Source: an uncultured Clostridia bacterium
GTDB taxonomy: Bacteria; Bacillota; Clostridia; Christensenellales; Aristaeellaceae
Direction of reading: 5' to 3'
Assembly: GCA_934643535.1 (NCBI GenBank)
Contig: CAKUCE010000141.1
Location: forward strand, 1-8,250
DNA: 8,250 nucleotides
The position numbers and the translations under genes are program-made. Positions within the stretch are counted from its first letter, which is position 1. Every line of letters begins with the position of its first letter. The notes beneath the pieces were generated by a model, which was not told where the DNA came from, did no database searches, and was given only the letters and a program-made list of their open reading frames with translations. Below are positions 1 through 6,168 of this stretch, piece by piece.

Positions 1-581
1 GTAAAGCTGCAAGACGAGCAGTTGCAGCCCGAAACACCGCAAGCGCCGGAGGAAATCATAAGAACGGGGTATGCCGCGACAAAGGACATTCCGCGTGCAT
101 CGAGGATGCCCATTGTGACTTCGTCACAGGTTACGATCTCAAGCGCGGTCATGTCCACACCGGAAAACGCTGTGTCGGAGATATAGAAATTTTCGTCGTT
201 ATAGTAGAGCTGCAAGCGCGTGAGTTTTACACAATCCCTGAACGCATCTGCGCCGAGGTTTGCAAAGGACGGTAAGACGCAACTTTTCAGATTGACACAG
301 CCCGCGAACCAGTACGCCACGTCGGAGACAACCATATGTGCGCCCGGATCAAGCTTTACACTTGTGATACTTTCCCGCATTTCGTGCCACGGCTGATCTT
401 CTGCACTTGTGAACGCAGCAATTCTGCCGTTGCCGGAGATGGTAAGCGTGCCGCTGTCATCCAGCGCCCATGTCAGGAATCCGGTGGGTGTTTTTTCTGC
501 CGCAAATGCCGACACGCTCAGCGAAAACAGCATACAAAGAACCAGCACAAATGCAGTGAATTTCTTGAAGTTTTTCATCAT
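1..581 (-). CDS. BspA-like leucine-rich-repeat secreted protein, partial (3' end outside window)
   Basis: The first 193 residues of an exported protein are visible; the frame is open to the left edge. Residues 1-29 form a signal peptide (MMKNFKK, a hydrophobic run, then SAFAA). Next comes WALDDSGTLTISGNG at about residue 41, which resembles the lead-in of BspA/LRR_5 surface proteins, followed by LRR-like stretches containing AYWFAGCVNL and DAFRDCVKLTRL. The visible end is cysteine-rich (SGACGVSGCNCSSC). The ATG at 581 shares ATGA with the stop codon of the upstream gene, so translation is probably coupled. AAAGGAG lies 5 nt before this ATG and 8 nt before a second ATG at 578, so either may be used. 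BspA-like proteins are usually adhesins, but the ligand here is unknown. The LRR assignment rests on motif resemblance only. Confidence 0.7.
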   Translation of the reverse strand, partial: MMKNFKKFTAFVLVLCMLFSLSVSAFAAEKTPTGFLTWALDDSGTLTISGNGRIAAFTSAEDQPWHEMRESITSVKLDPGAHMVVSDVAYWFAGCVNLKSCVLPSFANLGADAFRDCVKLTRLQLYYNDENFYISDTAFSGVDMTALEIVTCDEVTMGILDARGMSFVAAYPVLMISSGACGVSGCNCSSCSF

Positions 582-1093
582 GCAGTCTCCTTTTCGTTCA
601 CGGCGGCGATGGTGAACACGATTGTTGCGGCGTTAATGTTCGTGACCGCTTCGCTCGCGGAGACTTTCGCCTTGTAGCGAATCGCCAATGACTTTTCCGC
701 ACTAATCGCCGGGAACGCACCGTCAGCAAGTGTCAGGCTGCCAGCACATTTGGTTGCACAGCCATTGATGGACAGTGCGATGCTGTTCTTGCTTGCCGTA
801 AAATCGTCAAAATTTCCAATCTCAAATGCGCCGGGCGTGACTTCGATTTTGGTTACGCGAATTGCACCGGTTTTGCCGGTGTTCGTGATCGCGGCGTTGC
901 TGGCTGTTACAATATAGCCATCTACTAGCGATACAGGCAAACAGGCGGGGACAGTACACGAAATCGGTGCAACGGTGTTGACTACCGTAAGGGTGACGGG
1001 AACCTTTGCTTCGGTCGTTTCAGCTGCTGAAGCTGTGACCGGAAACGCGAAGATAAGCGCCAGTGCCAGCAGAAGTGCCAGAGATTTTTTCAT
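578..1093 (-). CDS. Small secreted protein, paralogue of the 2532-3149 product
   Basis: This 171-aa protein has a clear signal peptide (MKKSLALLLALALIFAF, cleavage near TASAA at residues 20-24). The rest is rich in Thr, Val, Ala and Ile and looks like beta structure, with no LPXTG, transmembrane or catalytic motif. Two segments match the 205-aa protein of the same operon: CTVPACLPVSLVDG (46-59) against VTVPTVLPIAVGTDG, and SEAVTNINAATIVFTIA (147-163) against SEAVVNTAIASVLFIIA. It has three or four mature cysteines; the other protein has one. I chose the ATG at 1093 over one 36 nt upstream because AAGGAGGTG sits 9 nt before it and the signal peptide then begins at once. The start lies 1 nt after the SLH gene's stop, and the stop overlaps the next ATG. 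I do not recognise the family; a structural surface subunit is inferred from context. Confidence 0.85.
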   Translation of the reverse strand: MKKSLALLLALALIFAFPVTASAAETTEAKVPVTLTVVNTVAPISCTVPACLPVSLVDGYIVTASNAAITNTGKTGAIRVTKIEVTPGAFEIGNFDDFTASKNSIALSINGCATKCAGSLTLADGAFPAISAEKSLAIRYKAKVSASEAVTNINAATIVFTIAAVNEKETA

Positions 1094-1094
1094 G

Positions 1095-2468
1095 TCACTG
1101 CACCTCCTTCGGCCAGAGGTATGCGGCATGGAGCGTCAGCTCCGTCTGCATGGAACCGATCTGCTTACTATCGCGGAACGCTGTGATCGTGACCGTGCAG
1201 TCCACATTGCCAAACTCCGGTGCTTCCAGCAGCGTCAATGTCGAGACAGATTTTCCTGCGGCAAGCTCGAAAGCGTCCGCAATGAGGGAATCGTCCTTGT
1301 TGCGGCGAATCTCTACCTTGTAGGTATCGCTCTTGCTGTTGTTTGTGAACTCAGTTTTTACCGACTGTTCCCCGACAATAGCATACAGATGAGCCGGAGC
1401 AATAACAGAAAACTGATTGTCCTCGACGATGGCGTTAAGCTGCTTCTGGGCTTCTCTGAGATCGGACACGTCGTAAAAGATAATCTCTGTTTCCTTGTTC
1501 TGCTTTGCGCGTTCGGTGATTCTGGTCTTGATCGTGTCGATTACGGCCAGCGTACTCTCTCGGTCAAAAATGATTTTTACTGCATCATCGACTCTCGCGG
1601 CAATCACTTCTGGCGCACTTGTACCGCCGTTACAGTACACGGCTTTCGTACCGCCGCCCCAGACAAGCAATCTGCCCTTAACGGTTACGTTATCGAGCGT
1701 GATTTTGCCATCCGCTGCGCCGCAGCCGATGATGAGGTCGCCGTCCACGGTCATGTTTTTCAGCTCTACATCATCGGTGCGAATCAATACGCTGCCTTTG
1801 ATATCCTTGTCGTAGGTGCCTTTTACCGTGATATAGCTGCCGATGATGTTCGCAAAAATCTGTGCAAATTCTGCGCGGGTGATGTTATCCAATGGCTCTA
1901 AACCTTTGGTTCTGCCGTGAATATAGTCGGCGCCAATCATCGCCCGGACGTAGGGCAGCGCCCAGTTGGAAATCTTGTTGCGGTCGGAGAATTTGGACAA
2001 ATCCGTCTTAGAATACGAATCGTAGTCCAACTCTAGGGCGCGAGCCACGACGGTCATGGCTTCTTCGCGCGTGATGGGCGCGTCGGGTGCCATTGAAGAA
2101 GAACTGCGCCCATTGTAAGTACCCATCTGGACGGCGAGCGCAATGTCCTTGTAATACCACTTGTTCTTGGAAACGTCCTTATACTGCGAAATGTCAGCCG
2201 TTTTGTAGCAGCCGAACGAACGGTTGATGATTGCTGCCATTTCAGCTCTGGTCATATCGCCGTTCGGGTCAATGATCGTACTGGATTTGCCATACAAAAG
2301 TCCGTTATCCACGGCGGCACCCACGGCTTCGGCATACCACGCGGTTTTATCAAAGTCCTTAAAATCTGTGGCTTTGCGGGTGGTCGTGTTTGCCGCCGAT
2401 GCACCAACTGCCAGAGACAGACACGACGCAACGGCAAGGATCATTGCGAGGATTCGTTTTTTCTTCAC
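1095..2468 (-). CDS. S-layer homology (SLH) domain surface protein
   Basis: This 457-aa protein has a signal peptide (1-26, ending ASAA) and three SLH repeats at about 34-88, 94-148 and 157-211. Each SLH repeat carries the TRAE-type motif (TRAE 73-76, TREE 133-136, TRAE 197-200), which in this family binds pyruvylated secondary cell-wall polymer and holds the protein non-covalently on the wall. Residues 215-310 have short regular strands (DVELKNMTVDGDLIIG, KITLDNVTVKGRLLVWGGG) that suggest a right-handed beta-helix. Residues 360-453 look like an Ig-like beta domain resembling that of the 187-aa membrane protein. The start is GTG, with AAGGAGGT about 7 nt upstream. A hairpin precedes the ribosome site and the next gene follows after 1 nt. 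The likely role is wall anchor or scaffold for the operon's other exported proteins; no enzymatic motif is visible. Confidence 0.93.
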   Translation of the reverse strand: MKKKRILAMILAVASCLSLAVGASAANTTTRKATDFKDFDKTAWYAEAVGAAVDNGLLYGKSSTIIDPNGDMTRAEMAAIINRSFGCYKTADISQYKDVSKNKWYYKDIALAVQMGTYNGRSSSSMAPDAPITREEAMTVVARALELDYDSYSKTDLSKFSDRNKISNWALPYVRAMIGADYIHGRTKGLEPLDNITRAEFAQIFANIIGSYITVKGTYDKDIKGSVLIRTDDVELKNMTVDGDLIIGCGAADGKITLDNVTVKGRLLVWGGGTKAVYCNGGTSAPEVIAARVDDAVKIIFDRESTLAVIDTIKTRITERAKQNKETEIIFYDVSDLREAQKQLNAIVEDNQFSVIAPAHLYAIVGEQSVKTEFTNNSKSDTYKVEIRRNKDDSLIADAFELAAGKSVSTLTLLEAPEFGNVDCTVTITAFRDSKQIGSMQTELTLHAAYLWPKEVQ

Positions 2469-2492
2469 GTTGAATACCTCCTTGAATCAGGT

Positions 2493-2518
2493 AAGGGGAA
2501 CACTTGCGCGTTCCCCTT
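2493..2518 (-). promoter_or_regulatory. Intergenic hairpin within the surface operon
   Basis: A perfect 9-bp inverted repeat, AAGGGGAAC (2493-2501) and GTTCCCCTT (2510-2518), encloses an 8-nt loop. It lies between the 205-aa gene and the ribosome site of the SLH gene. On the transcript the stem is followed by ACCTGATTC, not a U-run, so it does not look like a full intrinsic terminator. A partial stop, or a stabiliser of the upstream mRNA 3' end giving more of the small secreted protein than of the SLH protein, would fit. The structure is seen; the role is inferred. Confidence 0.6.
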
Positions 2519-2531
2519 GGATAAATTGCGA

Positions 2532-3149
2532 TTAGACCGCATCCCACGCGATGATGAAGAGTACGGACGCAATGGCGGTGTTCACCACGGCCTCGGAAAC
2601 CGGGGTCACGATGGCGTCATAGGCAACTGCGACCGAGTTGGCAGAGGTATCGCCCACACCGGACATGAAGCAGCCTTCAATGGCACCGGTCAGAAGCGCC
2701 TGCTTGGAAGCGTCCTTATTGTCCGTGGCCGCGGCAGCGCCGTCACCAATGGACAACTGAAAACCAAACTTGTTGCTGTCTACTTTCTCGCGGGCAAGGG
2801 TTGCCTTGTCGCCAAACGCGGTCAGATGCCAGTTCTGTGCAGCTTCGATGCTCACGGAATTGACCTTGACTGCGCCAAAAGAATTGTTGACGATCTTCGC
2901 GTCAGTTGCGGTAGAAACAGTGCCGTCCGTACCAACGGCGATGGGCAGCACGGTGGGCACGGTCACGGACATCTTAGTGGCTGCGGGGTCGCCGCCGATG
3001 CTGCCGTCAGCGGTAGACGAGAGGGTAACGGAGGAAGTGCCGGTGCCGCCAGAGGTATCAACCGTGTTGGCAGCGGAAGCGGAAATGGCGAGGGACGCGA
3101 TCATGCAGACCGCAAGGATGAGAGAGATAGTCTTCTTAAAGTTTTTCAT
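2532..3149 (-). CDS. Small secreted surface protein, paralogue of the 578-1093 product
   Basis: This 205-aa protein has a signal peptide (MKNFKKTISLILAVCMIAS, then ISASAA to residue 27). A Gly/Ser/Thr-rich linker (about 28-58) leads into a beta-rich domain (60-202) with SVTVPTVLPIAVGTDG (61-76), an NWHL sequence at 106-109 and a hydrophobic tail, NTAIASVLFIIAWDAV. No sortase motif is present, and the tail ends without the positive residues of a normal membrane anchor. It aligns at both ends with the 171-aa protein downstream. AAAGGAG stands 9 nt before the ATG. It is the first secreted product after the membrane protein (27-nt gap) and is followed by a hairpin that could raise its mRNA level. 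The family is not recognised. A WxL-like or other beta-sandwich surface fold is possible, but the motif match is too weak to assign. Confidence 0.87.
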   Translation of the reverse strand: MKNFKKTISLILAVCMIASLAISASAANTVDTSGGTGTSSVTLSSTADGSIGGDPAATKMSVTVPTVLPIAVGTDGTVSTATDAKIVNNSFGAVKVNSVSIEAAQNWHLTAFGDKATLAREKVDSNKFGFQLSIGDGAAAATDNKDASKQALLTGAIEGCFMSGVGDTSANSVAVAYDAIVTPVSEAVVNTAIASVLFIIAWDAV

Positions 3150-3176
3150 TGTAAATTACTCCTTTTGTTTTGAAAA

Positions 3177-3740
3177 TTAGTTCTTGATGGTGATTGTGAT
3201 AATTGCCCCGGCCGTTCCGATGATTTCACCGGTTTCGGGGTCAAGGTTGTGGAACATGGCTGTGCATTCGTATGTGCCGGCCGGGAGCTCCACGTCAAGG
3301 GCAGCACGTTCAATCTTGCTGCCCACGGGGATTGCTTTGCTCTGGTAGATCTGTTCACCGGTGTCGTTGCGGATGAACTCCACCTGCTGGGGGTAATTGT
3401 TGATCGATTCGTTTACGATCATGACATTGCCCTCAGCCTTGCCGTTTTCAAAGTACGGCGCGGTGTTCATGCTGATGTTGATCATGCCCTCCGCGACCTT
3501 TTCGTTCAGCTTCTCCGCTATTTCTTCCGACGAAAGGTTGTCCCAGCCGCCCTCGACGGCACTGGAATCGTAGACGATACCTGCCTTGGCGCGGGCTTCT
3601 TCCTTGGACAGCGGTTTGCTGACCAGACGGGTGATAAGAAAAATGCCCGCGCCTATGGCACAGACGAGAAGTGCAACGGCAAGCACAACACGGATGTTGC
3701 CCTTGGTCTGCTTGGGATGATCCTGATATGTTTCGTACAT
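3177..3740 (-). CDS. Single-pass membrane protein with extracellular Ig-like domain
   Basis: This 187-aa protein has a short hydrophilic N-terminus (MYETYQDHPKQTKGN), one strong transmembrane segment (about 18-38, VVLAVALLVCAIGAGIFLIT), a charged helical stalk (about 43-85, LSKEEARAKAG, LSSEEIAEKLNEKVAEG) and a beta-rich domain (about 88-187: GNVMIVNESINNYPQQVEF, DTGEQIYQSKAIPVG, LPAGTYECTAMF). The predicted topology is N-in with the beta domain outside. I chose the ATG at 3740 because AAAGGAG lies 8 nt upstream; the 49-residue extension that is also open in this frame looks non-protein-like and overlaps a better small reading frame. It heads the surface operon after the possible leader peptide. 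The beta domain resembles the C-terminal domain of the SLH protein. It may dock or display the secreted partners; no enzymatic residues are visible. Confidence 0.88.
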   Translation of the reverse strand: MYETYQDHPKQTKGNIRVVLAVALLVCAIGAGIFLITRLVSKPLSKEEARAKAGIVYDSSAVEGGWDNLSSEEIAEKLNEKVAEGMINISMNTAPYFENGKAEGNVMIVNESINNYPQQVEFIRNDTGEQIYQSKAIPVGSKIERAALDVELPAGTYECTAMFHNLDPETGEIIGTAGAIITITIKN

Positions 3741-3771
3741 AGAAACAACTCCTTTTATTTTGATTTGTATT

Positions 3772-3846
3772 CTAGGGTGGGATACGGTAGCGACACAGAA
3801 GGCGATACAGGTCGTCCACTGTGCATGGAATCTGATTTCCGGGCAA
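3772..3846 (-). CDS. Possible 24-aa leader peptide or small protein, TTG start
   Basis: A very strong ribosome site, GAGGAGGT, is followed after about 6 nt by TTG and an open frame of 24 codons ending in TAG. The peptide begins M-PGNQIPCTVDDLYRLLCRY and ends RIPP. It has two cysteines and a short amphipathic stretch but no membrane segment. It ends 31 nt before the ATG of the membrane-protein gene, whose own ribosome site lies in that gap. No ATG or GTG in any frame uses this Shine-Dalgarno sequence better. It could be a translated leader controlling the operon or a genuine micro-protein; it could also be chance. Confidence 0.5.
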   Translation of the reverse strand: MPGNQIPCTVDDLYRLLCRYRIPP

Positions 3847-3883
3847 TTCGATACCTCCTCTAAGTGAATTTGAGTATAAAGAA

Positions 3884-3907
3884 ACACGACCTTACAAAAG
3901 GTCGTGT
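3884..3907 (-). terminator. Terminator-like hairpin in the leader of the surface operon
   Basis: A perfect 10-bp stem, ACACGACCTT (3884-3893) and AAGGTCGTGT (3898-3907), closes a 4-nt loop. Read on the minus strand it is followed by TTCTTTAT, and on the plus strand by AACTTTTA, so intrinsic-terminator geometry is better leftward. It lies 38 nt upstream of the TTG start of the small peptide. It could stop stray antisense transcription arriving from the ptuA side, or act as an attenuator if the operon's promoter lies upstream of it. The hairpin is seen; the role is inferred. Confidence 0.6.
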
Positions 3908-3928
3908 AACTTTTATGACAGTAACTCT

Positions 3929-3956
3929 AAAATATGAAGATTTGATGATAAGTGAA
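3929..3956 (-). promoter_or_regulatory. Weak candidate promoter of the surface operon
   Basis: On the minus strand TTCACT (3956-3951) and TATTTT (3934-3929) are separated by 16 nt. Each matches the housekeeping sigma consensus at 4 of 6 positions. Transcription would start near 3922, just before the 3884-3907 hairpin, and give a leader of about 75 nt to the TTG start. This is the best pair I found, but it is weak. The rest of 3908-4011 is AT-rich and shows nothing else I can support. Confidence 0.3.
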
Positions 3957-4011
3957 CAGTCTATACGGGAAGAATATTGGGATTAGAGAAGAACAAATGC
4001 GTTAATTCGGC

Positions 4012-4040
4012 TTGTTAGAATGTACCGCATCTGTTATAAT
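4012..4040 (+). promoter_or_regulatory. Extended -10 promoter of ptuAB
   Basis: TTGTTA (4012-4017) and a perfect TATAAT (4035-4040) are separated by 17 nt, with the extended -10 TG at 4032-4033. Transcription should start near 4046-4048, giving an untranslated leader of about 100 nt before ptuA. By sequence it is strong and needs no activator; no obvious operator overlaps it. Confidence 0.8.
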
Positions 4041-4045
4041 AACGT

Positions 4046-4147
4046 ATAAAGGAAAACAATATTCCGCTGCAAACTGTGCCAGCACTTGCAACTGATTTAT
4101 TTTGCGAGAAACGGTAACCGATCCAGCGGTGGAAAGAGGTGTTGGTT
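4046..4147 (+). other. Structured untranslated leader of ptuA
   Basis: This stretch of about 100 nt holds several small symmetric elements: CCGCTG (4064-4069) complementary to CAGCGG (4124-4129), GTGCCAGCAC (4076-4085), CGGTAACCG (4112-4120) and a near-repeat TGCAAACTG / TGCAACTG (4068-4076, 4087-4094). The outer 6-bp stem ends 6 nt before the AGAGGTG ribosome site of ptuA, so folding could affect its access. No terminator U-run is present. A regulatory role is inferred only from the layout. Confidence 0.35.
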
Positions 4148-5431
4148 ATGCAGATCGATAGAATTGAAATTGAAAATTTTCGCTGCTTTGAACATTTTAC
4201 GGCGAAATTTCATAAGGAATTAACGGTGATCGTTGGCAACAACGGCTGTGGAAAGTCAACGCTTCTGGATGCGGTTTCTATTGCCATTGGTACCTTCCTG
4301 ACAGGTTTTGATGATGTCGGTGGATATGGCATTTCAAAAGATGATGCGCTCAATAAATGCTATGATATGGGAAGCGTTGTTGAATTGCAGCCGCAATTTC
4401 CAGTGGCAATCGAAGCATCCGGCTCATTGTGCGGACAGCAAATTACATGGAAACGAGAGCTTCATAGCGCCGAGGGGCGAACCACAATTGTAGATGCAAA
4501 GGAAATGACGTCTATTTCGTCAAAGCTTCAAAGCAGAATTCGCAATGGCGAAAAACCACTTCTTCCGTTGATTTCGTATTACGGTACCGGACGGCTGTGG
4601 GCACAGAAGCGCGAAAAGCGAAATATGGGGCTTGCAAAATTCAACCGCCAGATGGGCTATATGGACTGTCTGGAGGCGGCGTCCAATGAAAAGATGATGC
4701 GCAAATGGTTTGAAAAAATGACCATACAAAGCGCTTCCAGCGGAAAAGTTGCTCCAGAGCTTACGGCTGTAAAATCAGCAATCGCACAGTGCTTTCAAAG
4801 CATTACAGGTTATCAGGATGTAGAAGTTCAGTTTAACCTTGATACGCACGAATTGGATATCGTTTATTGGGACAATGATTTAGGACACAGACGGTATCCC
4901 ATGAAAAGCCTGAGCGACGGCTATAAAAATACGCTGAGTATGGTCGCGGATATTGCATACCGTATGGCTGTGCTGAACCCGTGGCTCTTGGAAAATGTCC
5001 TTTCCGAAACAACCGGCATTGTGCTGATTGATGAAGTTGATCTGCATCTGCATCCTCGCTGGCAGCAGCGCATCCTTCGGGACCTGAGAACGATTTTTCC
5101 AAAAGTACAGTTTATTGTGTCCACGCACGCGCCGTCTGTTATCAATTCTGTGAAGCGGGAAAATTTGCTGATCCTTTCGGACAGACAGGAAGCGGATATG
5201 CCGCAGAACGAAGTGTTTGGCCGGGATGCAAATTCTATCTTGAGCGGCATCATGGATGCAGACGAACGTCCCGCAGAAGTGAAGTGTATGTTCAAGCAGG
5301 CATATGATGCGATAGATGCTCAGCGCTATGATGCCGCTGCCGCTATCCTTCAGCAAATAGAAAATAAAATTGGTTCGGCAGATCCAGAATTGACAAGTGC
5401 GCAAGTGACGCTTCAATTGGAACAATTGTAG
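4148..5431 (+). CDS. ptuA: Septu anti-phage system ATPase PtuA
   Basis: This 427-aa ABC/AAA-type ATPase belongs to the OLD/AAA_21-like group. It starts with the RIEIENFRCFEHF strand pattern; Walker A is GNNGCGKS (30-37), an aromatic YYGTGRLW is at 144-151, the ABC signature-like SLSDGYKN is at 254-261, Walker B GIVLIDEVDLHLHP is at 290-303 with D295/E296, and the H-loop STHAP has H327. The C-terminal part (ANSIL, DERP, then SADPEL) fits the helical tail of PtuA proteins. In Septu and retron-Ec78 systems PtuA oligomerises, binds ATP and recruits the PtuB nuclease to block phage growth. I chose the ATG at 4148 because AGAGGTG is 8 nt upstream; an in-frame GTG at 4139 falls inside that ribosome site. 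ptuB follows 9 nt after the stop. All catalytic motifs look intact. Alternative: another OLD-like defence ATPase, made unlikely by the neighbour. Confidence 0.92.
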   Translation: MQIDRIEIENFRCFEHFTAKFHKELTVIVGNNGCGKSTLLDAVSIAIGTFLTGFDDVGGYGISKDDALNKCYDMGSVVELQPQFPVAIEASGSLCGQQITWKRELHSAEGRTTIVDAKEMTSISSKLQSRIRNGEKPLLPLISYYGTGRLWAQKREKRNMGLAKFNRQMGYMDCLEAASNEKMMRKWFEKMTIQSASSGKVAPELTAVKSAIAQCFQSITGYQDVEVQFNLDTHELDIVYWDNDLGHRRYPMKSLSDGYKNTLSMVADIAYRMAVLNPWLLENVLSETTGIVLIDEVDLHLHPRWQQRILRDLRTIFPKVQFIVSTHAPSVINSVKRENLLILSDRQEADMPQNEVFGRDANSILSGIMDADERPAEVKCMFKQAYDAIDAQRYDAAAAILQQIENKIGSADPELTSAQVTLQLEQL

Positions 5432-5440
5432 GTGAACAGT

Positions 5441-6097
5441 ATGCTGTATATAGAGAAAAGCCAAGAGCCAGCAGAACTGACACAGGCAAAGCGGGATGGA
5501 TTGTCACGCTATGAAGATTTGTCTGGAGAGCCTAAAAAGGCGGTGCAGCAGGCGCTTCTGAGGGAACAGGGAGCGGTTTGCGCCTATTGTATGAAGCGCG
5601 TCAGCATTGGAAACCTTCAAATTGAGCATTACATTGCGCAGAACCCAGAAGACAGCGACTATGATGCGGCGCTGACAATCGACTACAATAATATGCTCGG
5701 TGTCTGCACGGGAAATAAGTTTGGAACAGGCGCACGCGAACGGTTGACATGCGATCAGCATCGCGGAAATGCAAAGCTGACCGTAGACCCGCGAAACGAG
5801 GCCTCTGTTGCGAAAATCAAATATAAAACCGATGGGACAATTTATTCGGACGATGCCGATATTCAGCGAGATTTGGATGTAATTCTGAATCTAAACTGTT
5901 CTGCGGCGCATTTGAAAGAGAATCGAAGAAGCGCAATGGATGCGTTAAAAAGGGATATGCTGAAAAACTTCCCCGGAAAACAGGTAACGAAAGCCTATTT
6001 GGAAAAAAGGCTTGCATTTTTCCGAGATGCTCCCGTCAAAACTGAGTTTGCGGGTGTCTTGATCTGGTATCTCAATCGACAACTTATGCGATCGTAA
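5441..6097 (+). CDS. ptuB: Septu anti-phage system HNH endonuclease PtuB
   Basis: This 218-aa protein carries a zinc-type HNH nuclease domain. Paired cysteines CAYC (47-50) and later C89 and C104 would bind zinc. The catalytic frame is IEHY (H63), YNNM (N83/N84), GVCTGN and CDQHRGN (H107, N110). This pattern matches the PtuB / retron-associated HNH family (TIGR02646-like). PtuB is the nucleic-acid-cutting effector controlled by PtuA. I chose the ATG at 5441 because TAGGTGA lies just upstream at proper spacing; the GTG at 5432, immediately after the ptuA stop, has no good ribosome site. The gene shares the ptuA transcript and ends just before a strong terminator. No key residue is missing. Confidence 0.92.
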   Translation: MLYIEKSQEPAELTQAKRDGLSRYEDLSGEPKKAVQQALLREQGAVCAYCMKRVSIGNLQIEHYIAQNPEDSDYDAALTIDYNNMLGVCTGNKFGTGARERLTCDQHRGNAKLTVDPRNEASVAKIKYKTDGTIYSDDADIQRDLDVILNLNCSAAHLKENRRSAMDALKRDMLKNFPGKQVTKAYLEKRLAFFRDAPVKTEFAGVLIWYLNRQLMRS

Positions 6098-6115
6098 ATT
6101 CTTGAAGTACATATG

Positions 6116-6160
6116 AAAAAGGTCAGCGTACCAAGTCATCTTGGAAGGCTGACCTTTTTA
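6116..6160. terminator. Bidirectional intrinsic terminator between ptuB and parB
   Basis: AAAAAGGTCAGC (6116-6127) pairs with GCTGACCTTTTT (6148-6159). Inside it a second stem, CCAAG (6131-6135) and CTTGG (6140-6144), closes a TCAT loop. The flanking A and T runs make it work in both directions, ending the rightward ptuAB transcript and the leftward parAB transcript, whose stop is 9 nt away. Confidence 0.93.
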
Positions 6161-6168
6161 TTAAATAA

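Noticed and set aside
975..1901. Plus-strand open frame of 308 codons
   Set aside because: It is antisense to the SLH and 171-aa genes, has no domain and no ribosome site; it is a shadow of the real minus-strand genes.
3741..3887. N-terminal extension of the 187-aa membrane protein
   Set aside because: The extension is not protein-like, its start lies in the terminator-like hairpin, and a good ribosome site precedes the ATG at 3740.
3900..6100. A retron of the Ec78 type, which also uses PtuA and PtuB
   Set aside because: No reverse transcriptase frame with a YADD-like motif lies beside ptuAB; the flanks are parB and surface genes.
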